64,000 nucleotides of DNA from Clostridium aceticum (GTDB lineage: Bacteria; Bacillota; Clostridia; Peptostreptococcales; Natronincolaceae). Of this stretch, positions 53,941 to 62,149 are shown in pieces. Position numbers and translations under genes: made by a program. The notes under the pieces are model-generated. The model was not told where the DNA came from, ran no database searches, and saw nothing but the letters and a program-made list of their open reading frames with translations. Location of the stretch: contig NZ_CP009687.1 of the NCBI RefSeq assembly GCF_001042715.1, forward strand, positions 4,083,418-4,147,417, read 5' to 3'. Each line of letters begins with the position of its first letter. The first letter of the stretch is position 1.

Positions 53941-55041
53941 TTACTTTAATTGCTCTAGAGTATAATAACCTGAATCAATTAATAATTCTTTATAGTTGTC
54001 CTTATCTGCAAATACAGGTTCACACAAGAAGGAAGGAACTACTTTAATGTTATTATTATAGGTCGTGGTATCGTTTACAGGAACTTCCTTGCCATCCATA
54101 ATCGCAGTAACCATCTCAACAACCTGTGATGCCAAGGTTCTAGTATCCTTGAAAATTGACATAGATTGTTCTCCAGCAATCAGCATTTTTACATTGGTGA
54201 CATCACAATCCTGTCCCGTCAAGACTGGGAATGGCTTATCCGCTGAACCATAGCCAGCAGCTTTTAATGAAGCCACTATACCTTGGGCTAAGCTATCATT
54301 AGGTGACAGTACTACATCAACCTTCTTATCACTATAGTTTGCTGTTAAGAGATTATCCATTCTAGCTTGAGCACCTTCAGACCTCCAGCCTTGGATTGCT
54401 ACCTGCTCCATCTTTACTTGACCAGAATTTATTACCAGTTGCCCCTTATCAATATATGGCTGTAGAACATCCATAGCACCGTTATTAAAGAAGAAGGCAT
54501 TATTATCATCTGGAGAACCGCCAAACACCTCTAAATTGAAAGGACCTTTTCCACTGGCAAGATCAAGAGCCCCTACTATATATTCTCCTTGAATTTTACC
54601 TACAAGGTAATTATCGAAGGTTGCATAATAATCTACATCCGGCGAGTCTAGAATTAAACGGTCATAGGCAATAATTTTGATACCTTCTTTAGCAGCCTCT
54701 GCCAGCACGCCCTTTAAAGCTGTGCCGTCTATAGAAGCAATTACAATTACCTTACACCCCTGAGTAATCATGTTTTCAAGTTGTGTAACCTGCTGTTCTA
54801 CTTTGTTGTCAGCATATTCTAATATAACTTTATAACCTGCAGTTTCAAGCATTTTCTTCATGTTATCTCCGTCTTGATTCCATCGTTGTAATGATTTTGT
54901 AGGCATTGCTACACCAATAAGCTTATCACCCTCTGTCGTTCCCGAGTCGCCAGGATTACTGGTCTGTTGTGTACATCCATACATAAAAAACATAGAAACC
55001 AGTAGAACCAAAATCAATAACCACGAAGCAAACTTTTTCAT
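53941..55041 (-). CDS. xylF: Xylose-type substrate-binding lipoprotein
   Basis: A 366-residue periplasmic-binding-protein fold of the sugar type (ChvE/XylF). The signal peptide ends in a lipobox (FFMYGC, Cys 23). The mature part has VIVIASIDGTAL, IIAYDRLI, VVLSPNDSLAQGIV and PVLTGQDCDVTNVKML, all family landmarks. It binds the sugar outside and delivers it to the XylGH importer. It is the first gene of the operon and should be its most abundant product. A consensus promoter lies about 165 bases upstream. Confidence 0.9.
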   Translation of the reverse strand: MKKFASWLLILVLLVSMFFMYGCTQQTSNPGDSGTTEGDKLIGVAMPTKSLQRWNQDGDNMKKMLETAGYKVILEYADNKVEQQVTQLENMITQGCKVIVIASIDGTALKGVLAEAAKEGIKIIAYDRLILDSPDVDYYATFDNYLVGKIQGEYIVGALDLASGKGPFNLEVFGGSPDDNNAFFFNNGAMDVLQPYIDKGQLVINSGQVKMEQVAIQGWRSEGAQARMDNLLTANYSDKKVDVVLSPNDSLAQGIVASLKAAGYGSADKPFPVLTGQDCDVTNVKMLIAGEQSMSIFKDTRTLASQVVEMVTAIMDGKEVPVNDTTTYNNNIKVVPSFLCEPVFADKDNYKELLIDSGYYTLEQLK

Positions 55042-55110
55042 TCAATGGACCCCCCTAAATTTACTTTTAAAATAAAGTGAGTCAAAACAAATGTCATTCT
55101 GTACAGTTTT

Positions 55111-55181
55111 AAGGAGCTCATTTTTAATAATTGACTCGTATTGCGCACTACTCATCTAATTATTTTTAAAATGAACTCCTT
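55111..55181 (-). promoter_or_regulatory. Long hairpin in the xylF leader
   Basis: Imperfect inverted repeats 55158-55181 and 55111-55132 (AAGGAGTTCATTTT with the matching arm on the other side) fold about 22 base pairs in the transcribed leader. The arm carries an AAGGAG sequence. The role is not known. Confidence 0.5.
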
Positions 55182-55205
55182 TTTCTCATAAATGACTCTA
55201 TTATA

Positions 55206-55234
55206 ATTATAAAATAATTCTGAAACTTTATCAA
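55206..55234 (-). promoter_or_regulatory. Promoter of the xylose operon
   Basis: On the minus strand TTGATA, 17 bases, TATAAT: a near-perfect vegetative promoter about 165 bases ahead of xylF. Confidence 0.82.
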
Positions 55235-55264
55235 CCCATCTTAAAAAGTATTTTTAAAATGGGT
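55234..55264. promoter_or_regulatory. Dyad next to the xyl promoter -35 box, possible operator
   Basis: ACCCATCTTAAAAA and TTTTTAAAATGGGT form 14-base arms with one mismatch around GTA, touching the -35 box. A regulator site is plausible; it could also end the upstream galM transcript. Confidence 0.45.
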
Positions 55265-55407
55265 TTAAAAAGTTTTCAATTAAACATGTAAACTTTGAAA
55301 CCTCCTTACAAAAGAATCTACCATCAAAGCATACAAAGTCTATTATCAAATAACACGTTGTATTTATTTTTATTTTAATTATTTCCTGTCAAATGGATTC
55401 AAGAAGT

Positions 55408-56451
55408 TTACTTGTTATAAAAGCGAAATATGGTTTTTTGATAATAGGTTTCTTCAGGACTGAGTATAACCTCTTCTGCAAACATCTGATTGGGACCAAT
55501 AGGTAATCCTTGGGTTTCAAAACAAGCTGCGTTTCTTTTGATTCCTTTAGCGGCATCTGCTAAAACTTTTTCATTAGCTTCGTTCATGGAGTAAAAAATA
55601 ACCGCTTTTTGGTTAGTTTCAATGTCCATAGCTCTTGTAGAAACAGGATCATAGAAGGATAGTGCCCCTTCATTATCTGAATTCAATATCCAAGGATGGT
55701 CATATCCTGCCCCAAATAGCAACTGTTGACACCTTTCTTCGATATCTTTTCCAATGGGTTTTGCACTTCGAAAATCAAAAGGCGTGCCTTCCACTGAAAT
55801 AATCCTACCTGTAGGAATCAATTCTTCATCCAGTTCTAAGAATTTATCGGCATTAATGCGAAGTTCTTGGCCTAGAATATCTCTCTTTCCATTGCCGGAA
55901 AGATTAAAATAGGTGTGATTCGTCAGGTTTACTAAGGTTTTTTGATCCGTTTTGGCTTTGTATTCTATTGCCAATTCATTTTGGTTGTTTAATGTATAAA
56001 CAGCCTCCACCTCCAAATTACCAGGATAGTTTTCTTCTAAATGAGAACTATGATAGGTGAGCTTCAATCCGACACTTGTTTCATCGATCATTGTTTTCAC
56101 TTCCCACATTTTTAGATGAAAGCCTTCTTTCCCCCCATGAAGGGTATTTTTATTGTTGTTAATGTAGAGCTTATAGCTTACACCCTCAATTTCTACAAAT
56201 CCATTAGCAATTCTTCCAGCAGTTCTACCTATGATGGCTCCAAAATACACAGGATTAATATAGAAGTCTTCTATGTTTTCATAGGCCAAAACAACATTTT
56301 CATACCTTCCTTGCTGATCTGGCGTTAAGATTTTAGTTATAATGCCTCCTAAATTCAGGACTTCAACTGTCATCCCGTGGTCATTAACCATTGTATAAGC
56401 CATCACGTCTTGGTCCTTGTAAACTCCTATTTGTGTTTGAAAAATATCCAT
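55408..56451 (-). CDS. galM: Aldose 1-epimerase (mutarotase)
   Basis: A 347-residue beta-sandwich enzyme that interconverts alpha and beta anomers of sugars. Motifs are GRTAGRIANG near residue 75, NNKNTLHGGKEGFH with an active-site His, NLTNHTYFNLSG with another His, GYDHPWILN, and the C-terminal glutamate region AACFETQGLP. ATG 56451 follows AAAGGAG. It lies upstream of the xylose operon on the same strand, separated by a promoter region, and likely supplies the anomer used by XylA. Confidence 0.93.
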   Translation of the reverse strand: MDIFQTQIGVYKDQDVMAYTMVNDHGMTVEVLNLGGIITKILTPDQQGRYENVVLAYENIEDFYINPVYFGAIIGRTAGRIANGFVEIEGVSYKLYINNNKNTLHGGKEGFHLKMWEVKTMIDETSVGLKLTYHSSHLEENYPGNLEVEAVYTLNNQNELAIEYKAKTDQKTLVNLTNHTYFNLSGNGKRDILGQELRINADKFLELDEELIPTGRIISVEGTPFDFRSAKPIGKDIEERCQQLLFGAGYDHPWILNSDNEGALSFYDPVSTRAMDIETNQKAVIFYSMNEANEKVLADAAKGIKRNAACFETQGLPIGPNQMFAEEVILSPEETYYQKTIFRFYNK

Positions 56452-56546
56452 ATATCCACTCCTTTATATGAACTTTCTTTTAATTTTTATTATACTATAT
56501 TTTTCCTTTATGACATGGATATATCTTTACACAAAAAATCATTCTT

Positions 56547-56590
56547 ACTTATGATATGGTTCAGCGTATCGTTGTAACTGGGGTTTTTTT
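56547..56590 (+). repeat. Dispersed repeat family 1, copy 3
   Basis: ACTTATGATATGGTTCAGCG then TATCGTTGTAACTGGGG and a T run, upstream of galM. Confidence 0.65.
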
Positions 56591-56667
56591 ATATTTACCC
56601 GTGGAATGTGCTTTTTATATAACAGTAATCTCTATCATGCATACTTATATTTTTGTGAATCTAGCAA

Positions 56668-57006
56668 TCAAAGACCCTCCCTACTTTCTTCTACCTTCTT
56701 ACTTTCTTTAAAATCCTTCCGTATAGAAATCTTCCATTCCAAAGATAAAAACCGATAGAATTGACCGGGGGCAACCTCCCCCCAATCACCACAGAAGGCA
56801 ATTGTATTTTCGGAGGTTTCCCAATAGTCTGGCATAGTAACTACACTTACTTTACAGTCGACATTTCTCAAAACACCCCATAAAAAAGCATAAGCACAGG
56901 TGATGTCTCCCCCATCCAAATTAAATCCAATAGCGACAACATCTTTTGAACTTCCTCCAAGAGTTTCCCCTTCTCCACCTGTCCATCTGCTTTTTTTGTA
57001 ATGCAT
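56668..57006 (-). pseudogene. Conserved-looking small protein, possibly frameshifted near its start
   Basis: A frame of 112 codons that I do not recognise (DVVAIGFNLDGGDITCAYAFLWG, then GDWGEVAPGQFYRFL). Its own ATG has no ribosome site and an in-frame stop just upstream. In the next frame, ATG GAA TTA reads MELIKNALQKK and has a GTGAGG site about ten bases ahead. A run of seven A lies where both frames could join to give MELIKNALQKKSRWTGG. Either one base of the run was gained or lost, or a slip occurs there. The minus-strand neighbours are the DUF2000 and AraC genes. Confidence 0.4.
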
Positions 57007-57113
57007 TTTTAATTAATTCCATACTTGAAAAGCCTCACTTTTGGATGTCCTCTTGAAAATTTTTGTTACTTCAACCGGAAATATAAGTGTTAGAATCGTC
57101 TGTTTTTCTCCTA

Positions 57114-57521
57114 TCACCTTAGCATTTTTAAGCTGCCTGTTATTTTGTTAATTTTTTTCTTTGGTCCATAAAGGCATAATCCCAGATAATTTATTTGTTG
57201 TTTTTCTGTGGAATGTAGCTTTATTTCATAATCATCATAGCTTAAGGATTTCTGTGCTACTTCGTTAAAGCCAATCACCTTAATCTCTGGGTCATCATTC
57301 TCTAATAATGCGTCATATTTTTCTCTAATCTCTTCTTTAGATAAGGTTAGTATTGGGATAGGTATATTCGTAATACCTTCATGAACTCTTCCATCCCTAT
57401 CTACCACTTTATTACCAATTAAATCTCTTGTTTCGCTAGCTAGACTAATACCTAGAGCTGCAGTGGTGTTTGCAATTATACCGGCTGGTAAGCTTCCATC
57501 AATGATCATAACGCATTTCAT
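57114..57521 (-). CDS. DUF2000 family protein
   Basis: A 135-residue protein of the DUF2000 family, whose fold is like peptidyl-tRNA hydrolase II. The N-terminus MKCVMIIDGSLPAGIIANTTAALG and the DRDGRVHEGITNIPIPIL segment are family-typical. Function is not established. ATG 57521 lies behind AAGGAGG. It follows the AraC-type gene by about 70 bases on the same strand, and this pairing is seen often (AraC-type proteins with attached DUF2000), which suggests a regulatory or stress role. Confidence 0.8.
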   Translation of the reverse strand: MKCVMIIDGSLPAGIIANTTAALGISLASETRDLIGNKVVDRDGRVHEGITNIPIPILTLSKEEIREKYDALLENDDPEIKVIGFNEVAQKSLSYDDYEIKLHSTEKQQINYLGLCLYGPKKKINKITGSLKMLR

Positions 57522-57594
57522 ATATAAATACCTCCTTTATAAAATGATTATAGAGGTATTTATTATTTTTTTATTGTATAAAATTGCCCTAAAG

Positions 57595-58377
57595 CTATAG
57601 GGATTTATAATATTGTAGAGGGGTCACACCATAGGCTTTTTTAAATTCCTTTGTAAAATGAGCTTGATCATAAAAACCCGATTTTAGAGCGATGTCTGCT
57701 ATATTATTGCTGCTCTTTAATAGATATTTCCCATAATTAATTTTAAGCTGTAGCTGATAGGCACTGGGGGTAGTATTGAACTTATTCTTAAAACCTCTAA
57801 TTAATGCAAATTTATTGATGCTGAAATGTTTCTCCATATCCTTCAGGTTCAAGTGCTGAAGATAATGACCCTCTATGTAAGTCTTAATTTCATTGATCTT
57901 CCCAACACTTTCAAGCTTTATCCCTACATCACATGTGCTAAATAACTGAATGAGGGTACTAATCAGTTCAACCTCCTTATGAAATCCACTAACATCACTT
58001 TTTAAAACATCAGCTAAGTATCTAATCTGATTAAATTCCTGCTCCCCTAGCTTTTTTATGCCAATAGAATGTTTTTCCTCTAAATCATCAAATATCCCCT
58101 TGCAAAATTCATTCTCTATATAAATCATTGTAAATTGCCACTCATTAATATCTAAAGGCTGGCACCTATGACTTACGTAGGGATACATAATTACTGCCTC
58201 ACCAGCACCAATATCATAATTTTTTCCACTGACATACAGTTTTGTTGCTCCTTTTTCTATATAACCTATTGATAACTCTTGATGAAGATGATCTTTGTAT
58301 GCATGCATATCATTAGCACAGGTTTTAACCTCAATCATATTCCAGGCATCTGTCCGATAATAATGGATCCCCTTCAT
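57595..58377 (-). CDS. AraC-family transcriptional regulator
   Basis: About 260 residues. The N-terminal 140 form a cupin-like sensor domain (EVKTCANDMHAYKDHLHQELSIGYIEKG, then AVIMYPYVSHRCQP). The C-terminal 100 carry the two AraC helix-turn-helices (FSINKFALIRGFKNKFNTTPSAYQ and IADIALKSGFYDQAHFTKEFKKAYGVTPLQYY). Start is ATG 58377, six bases behind GGAGG; an ATG two codons earlier overlaps the site. It is divergent from the acetoacetate-decarboxylase-like gene and upstream of DUF2000; either could be its target. Confidence 0.88.
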   Translation of the reverse strand: MKGIHYYRTDAWNMIEVKTCANDMHAYKDHLHQELSIGYIEKGATKLYVSGKNYDIGAGEAVIMYPYVSHRCQPLDINEWQFTMIYIENEFCKGIFDDLEEKHSIGIKKLGEQEFNQIRYLADVLKSDVSGFHKEVELISTLIQLFSTCDVGIKLESVGKINEIKTYIEGHYLQHLNLKDMEKHFSINKFALIRGFKNKFNTTPSAYQLQLKINYGKYLLKSSNNIADIALKSGFYDQAHFTKEFKKAYGVTPLQYYKSL

Positions 58378-58524
58378 GAGCATCCTCCTCCATAAAATGT
58401 ATAATTCATTATATCACTACTTTAGCTCTTTATATTGCTATCCACTGCAATTTTTTACAATACACCTACCCTATTTCTTTGTATACTATAAGCGTATTCT
58501 ATATCTATCCAAAGGAGGAGAAAA

Positions 58525-59334
58525 ATGATTAAAGGATATACCCTTCCAAGGACACCTAAAGGTAAATCTAGTCTTGTGCCAAGCCCACCTTGGCATTATG
58601 TAGGCAATGTATTAGCTGTAGAGTATACAGCAGACCATGAGAAAGTTGCGGCTTTTTTGCCAGAAGGACTCACACTAGCTTCCAATCAATGTGCTATTTA
58701 CTTTATCGAATGGCAATACACAAATGATTTAGAAGAGGTTTATCTAGATCCAGTCTGCAGCCAATATCGAGAGACAATTGTTTTATTATCAGCAAGCTAT
58801 AATGATACTCCTGTATCTTATTGCCCCTTCATTTGGGTTGATCAAGACAAAGCTCTTATGCGGGGGTTAATTCAAGGCTGGCCCAAACAAATGGGAGAAA
58901 CTTGGATGACTCGTTCTTATGATGTAGATTCTAAGGCTTCTCCCCTTCTAGGAAAAGGAGGAAGATTTGGTGCAGCTTTATCAGTTGGGGGTCGCCGGCT
59001 GGCAGAGACAAAAATAACACTCCTTGAAGAGAGCAATTCCCTTCCTTCTCCAGCATTTGCATCTGCTGTAAATGTAAGATATTTTCCAGAGCTTATCAAG
59101 GATAAATACGATAAACCTTCAGTACATCAGCTTGTTCAACTTAAATCACGAGATGTAAGAATATCTTCTATCTGGAAGGGAGAAGCTTCTATGGAGATAT
59201 TCCATCATCCTCATACTGAACTACCTGATTTAAAGCCTACATCCGTTATAGCAGGTTATCGATTCTCAGTGGCACTTACTGTTGATGATCTGATCCACCT
59301 TTATAACTTGAAGCAAGAAATATTTATAGAATAA
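58525..59334 (+). CDS. Acetoacetate-decarboxylase-like protein
   Basis: A 269-residue member of the acetoacetate decarboxylase superfamily. The Schiff-base lysine fits Lys 121 in GWPKQMGE, and the Glu-rich helix region contains YRETIVLLSASYND. True decarboxylases have Lys-Lys at that site (the second Lys lowers the pKa of the first); here the second is Gln, so a different reaction such as aldol condensation or dehydration is likely. ATG 58525 lies behind AAAGGAGG. It is divergent from an AraC-type gene and ends in a hairpin. Substrate unknown. Confidence 0.8.
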   Translation: MIKGYTLPRTPKGKSSLVPSPPWHYVGNVLAVEYTADHEKVAAFLPEGLTLASNQCAIYFIEWQYTNDLEEVYLDPVCSQYRETIVLLSASYNDTPVSYCPFIWVDQDKALMRGLIQGWPKQMGETWMTRSYDVDSKASPLLGKGGRFGAALSVGGRRLAETKITLLEESNSLPSPAFASAVNVRYFPELIKDKYDKPSVHQLVQLKSRDVRISSIWKGEASMEIFHHPHTELPDLKPTSVIAGYRFSVALTVDDLIHLYNLKQEIFIE

Positions 59335-59355
59335 ATTTATTCTATAAATGTCTAA

Positions 59356-59381
59356 ACCGAGGGACTTTATTATCCCTCGGT
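59356..59381 (+). terminator. Terminator after the decarboxylase-like gene
   Basis: Nine-base arms ACCGAGGGA/TCCCTCGGT, loop of eight, followed by CTGATTTG. The U tract is short. Confidence 0.65.
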
Positions 59382-59410
59382 CTGATTTGAAATTTTAATA
59401 GGCTTTTGTT

Positions 59411-59452
59411 ACTTATAATAAGGTTCACCGTATCGTTGTGACTGCGGTTTTA
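59411..59452 (+). repeat. Dispersed repeat family 1, copy 4
   Basis: ACTTATAATAAGGTTCACCG then TATCGTTGTGACTGCGG and TTTTA, just past the terminator. Confidence 0.65.
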
Positions 59453-59580
59453 TAAGTCAAAGTGGTCAAAGGAAATATCATCTTTCTTAGCGACATAGTA
59501 CATCTATCTCTACAGCTTCTCTTAGTATCATCTCAAACAGGAAGGAAAAAATGCTTCTATTGAAGTAATCCATCTATCTT

Positions 59581-59598
59581 GGGACAATGTACCTGTCC
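59581..59598 (+). repeat. Short repeat GGGACAATGTACCTGTCC, copy 1
   Basis: An imperfectly palindromic 18-base motif found again with two changes at 60513-60530. It resembles short GGGAC...GTCC repeats scattered in clostridial genomes. Confidence 0.45.
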
Positions 59599-59625
59599 TC
59601 TCGTCCCTGTAAAATGTTCCTTCTT

Positions 59626-60330
59626 TTAATTATTTTTTACTAGATGGGTTTGTGTATCTAACCAATAGAATTCATCCAAAATTTTTCTTATTCTAGGAAC
59701 TACACCGTCTCCAAATTCAACTGGATAGCTGATAGTTACTAGAAAGTATTGACCTTCATGGTTCCCTAAAGCAGCCAAGGTTTCCCCGTCTCTACTGATA
59801 TATTCTTCAATTGACCAGTTATGATTTTTTTCACCATTTGTTACTTTTTGCATATCTAGTTGTGAAGCTGTAAACATTCCTTTTTCACCAACTAAGACAG
59901 GCTTTTCTTTTAAAGTCTCTGAAAAAAAGAAGAACTTTATATAAACATCTTCTCTTTTTACACCACTGAAGTTTGAGAAAATATTGTAAGCATCACCTTC
60001 GCCAGAACTTACTGTCTCCACTATAAAATTTTCAGGAATATAGGTTATAAAACCATTAGCCCTGCCGTCTAGCAGGTATAATGTAATATCTTCTTCCATT
60101 CCCTCTATTAAAATCGTTCCTTCCTTTTCCTCTAGAAAATTCAACTCTGCAGTTGAATCTTGGTCTTCAACTTCATCTACATCCTTATCTTTATCCTCAT
60201 CGTCCTTGCTAATATCTTGTTGCTCCTCTTGAGGTTGCTTATCATCACTGTTGGTGGTATCAGTGCTACAGCCCATCATGCCCCCCATTATTATTAGCAA
60301 AACTAGCAATAGTCCGATTGTTTTTTTCAT
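59626..60330 (-). CDS. Lipoprotein of unknown function
   Basis: About 234 residues. The signal peptide ends in a lipobox (IMGGMMGC) and is followed by an acidic, low-complexity linker of about 40 residues (KDDEDKDKDVDEVEDQD). The C-terminal 160 residues form a globular part (ENFIVETVSSGEGDAYNIFSNFSGV, then YFLVTISYPVEFGDGVVPRI). I do not recognise the family. Start is ATG 60330, six bases behind GGAGG; the ATG two codons earlier overlaps it. The acidic linker suits a cell-surface tether. Confidence 0.8.
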   Translation of the reverse strand: MKKTIGLLLVLLIIMGGMMGCSTDTTNSDDKQPQEEQQDISKDDEDKDKDVDEVEDQDSTAELNFLEEKEGTILIEGMEEDITLYLLDGRANGFITYIPENFIVETVSSGEGDAYNIFSNFSGVKREDVYIKFFFFSETLKEKPVLVGEKGMFTASQLDMQKVTNGEKNHNWSIEEYISRDGETLAALGNHEGQYFLVTISYPVEFGDGVVPRIRKILDEFYWLDTQTHLVKNN

Positions 60331-60861
60331 AGTCATCCTCCTTTAACAAATTTGATCTATTGGTATATTATGAAACAAAGTTCTTCTACCTATTTAGACG
60401 GTAAAATCTTAGAAAAGTTCCCCAATAAAATTCTTTAAATATTTTCCCAGTTCCACCACTTTTCACAGCCACCATTTCTGCAAGGTCTGGCCTCCCTTTA
60501 TCTTTATGTTGTGGAACAATGTACCTGGCCACTAAAATCTTACCTGTGATGCTTATAGATGATATCCTCCCTCTCCATTGTTGTCATTTAATGGCCTATA
60601 ATGAGCTAGACAAAAATTCTAAATCTTCATAAACAACATTTTTTGCATAATATATCACCTTAGACTATTTGATAGAATAGCACATAGATACAATATCCTT
60701 CTAGTAGGATCACTATGGGTTGCAAAGTCAGAAATTGCATTGATAAACCGCAGCCATTTTTAGATAGTACTTTAAAATTTGGAGCTAACCTTAGTCATAT
60801 TCCTAGTATATAGCACTCTAAATTATAATATCGAATAATCTATAGTAGGAGGTGAGCTACT
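60331..60861. other. Intergenic region with a short repeat
   Basis: About 530 bases between divergent genes. It holds the second copy of the 18-base motif (60513-60530, GGAACAATGTACCTGGCC). I saw no gene or strong hairpin. The right edge has GGAGGTGAGC, the ribosome site of the small gene. Confidence 0.5.
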
Positions 60862-61089
60862 ATGCCTTGGCAAATGACTATGCAGTACTTGATAAACCAG
60901 CCCGTTGGCGTATCTCTAGCTGACGGTACAGGTGTTTCAGGTATATTATGTAGTATAACTCATAGTGAAATCTACTTGTTGGAGTATTTATATCATACTC
61001 AGTTTGCATTGAAACGCTATCCCCTATACCAAATCCGAGATGTACTTCCATTTCCCCCATGCAGTACTCCAATATCACCACTTTATTAG
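60862..61089 (+). CDS. Small Sm-like-fold protein
   Basis: A 75-residue protein with a strong ribosome site (AGGAGGTGAGC, nine bases before ATG). The pattern NQPVGVSLADGTGVSGILCSI, then EIYLLEYL, AL(K)RYPLYQIRDVLPFPPC suggests a small beta-barrel of the Sm/LSm type, similar to hypothetical proteins in spore-forming Firmicutes that end in FPPC. I cannot give a function. It ends in a hairpin at 61113-61140. The good ribosome site argues strongly that it is real. Confidence 0.65.
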   Translation: MPWQMTMQYLINQPVGVSLADGTGVSGILCSITHSEIYLLEYLYHTQFALKRYPLYQIRDVLPFPPCSTPISPLY

Positions 61090-61112
61090 CTTCATTAAGT
61101 ATGTAATTCTCT

Positions 61113-61140
61113 AGAAGGAGTGTCTTAGAACACTTCTTTT
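61113..61140 (+). terminator. Terminator after the small gene
   Basis: AGAAGGAGTGT pairs with ACACTTCTTTT with one mismatch, loop CTTAGA, ending in a T run. Confidence 0.65.
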
Positions 61141-61384
61141 AGCTATTTTTAGTAATCTTTAGTATCTGCTCTTACTTCCTCATAAAATGAGACTTAATTT
61201 AGGGGAAGTTTTTCCTCCCACTGAATTGTAACCCAAGTTACTTCATGTATTGCTTTCCAAAGGTGAAATCTCACACCTATTTTCTAGTAAATAGAATTTA
61301 TCATATTTTTAAAATTTGCATTGAAAAATATTTTATAATCAAATATCATTTGAGTTGAGAAAAGGATTGGAGGATGATTATGAT

Positions 61385-62134
61385 TTGGAACAATTATACA
61401 ATATGATTTTTAAAAGAAAGTCCTTTAGAAGGTTTGATGATTCTTTAACTCTTTCAGAAGAAGAGCTGAAAGCTATACGCAAAAAAATAAAAAGCTTAAT
61501 TCCTCTTGTAAATAATATAGAAGTAAGATGCAAAGCTGTTCCAAGAGAAAAAACAACATCTAAACGGGGAGAATACTGTTTACTTATTTATAGTGAAGAA
61601 AAAGATCATTACTTGTTAAACATTGGTTATATGTTTGAACAATTGGATCTATATTTAGCATCAAAGAATATAGGCGTGTGTTGGTATGGAATGGGAAAAG
61701 TAAAAGAGCCTCAATACAACAACTTAAAATATGTAATAATGATGGCTCTAGGAAAGGCGAAAGAAATAGAATTCAGAAAAGACTACAGAAAAAGCAAGCG
61801 AAAAGAAACAAGTCTTATATGGAAAGGTGATTTAAGTCTTGAAATAGGCGATTTTGTTAAATATGCTCCAAGTGCTTGCAACACTCAACCTTGGAGAGTT
61901 CTTTGTGAGAATAACACCTTAAAAATATATCGAACAACTCAAATAAAATCAATTATGCCAAAAGAAAAAGTGCCTTTTTATAATTCAATAGATATGGGAA
62001 TTTTCCTATTTATCTTAGAGTTGGCTTTATCCCACAATAACTTTTCATTTCAAAGAATTCTGAGTCTTGAAAATGTGGATTCTAATTTAATCCCTATTGC
62101 AACATATCTTTTGGAAAAAAGAAGGATAAGTTGA
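61385..62134 (+). CDS. Nitroreductase-like FMN protein
   Basis: About 249 residues of the nitroreductase superfamily in the 'TM nitroreductase' branch. It has KRKSFRRFDDS at the N-terminus (the FMN phosphate-binding Arg/Ser pattern), YMFEQLDLYLASKNIGVCW in the middle and APSACNTQPWRVL in the second half, which matches the flavin-binding part. The start is unclear: TTG 61385 lies about eleven bases behind GGAGG, ATG 61403 is a later option, and the frame is open further upstream. Substrate unknown. Confidence 0.75.
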   Translation: MEQLYNMIFKRKSFRRFDDSLTLSEEELKAIRKKIKSLIPLVNNIEVRCKAVPREKTTSKRGEYCLLIYSEEKDHYLLNIGYMFEQLDLYLASKNIGVCWYGMGKVKEPQYNNLKYVIMMALGKAKEIEFRKDYRKSKRKETSLIWKGDLSLEIGDFVKYAPSACNTQPWRVLCENNTLKIYRTTQIKSIMPKEKVPFYNSIDMGIFLFILELALSHNNFSFQRILSLENVDSNLIPIATYLLEKRRIS

Positions 62135-62149
62135 TTTTTAGGAAATAGA

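Noticed and set aside
46286-59452. CRISPR array from repeated 43-base units
   Set aside because: Copies are kilobases apart, not regularly spaced, and no cas genes are present.
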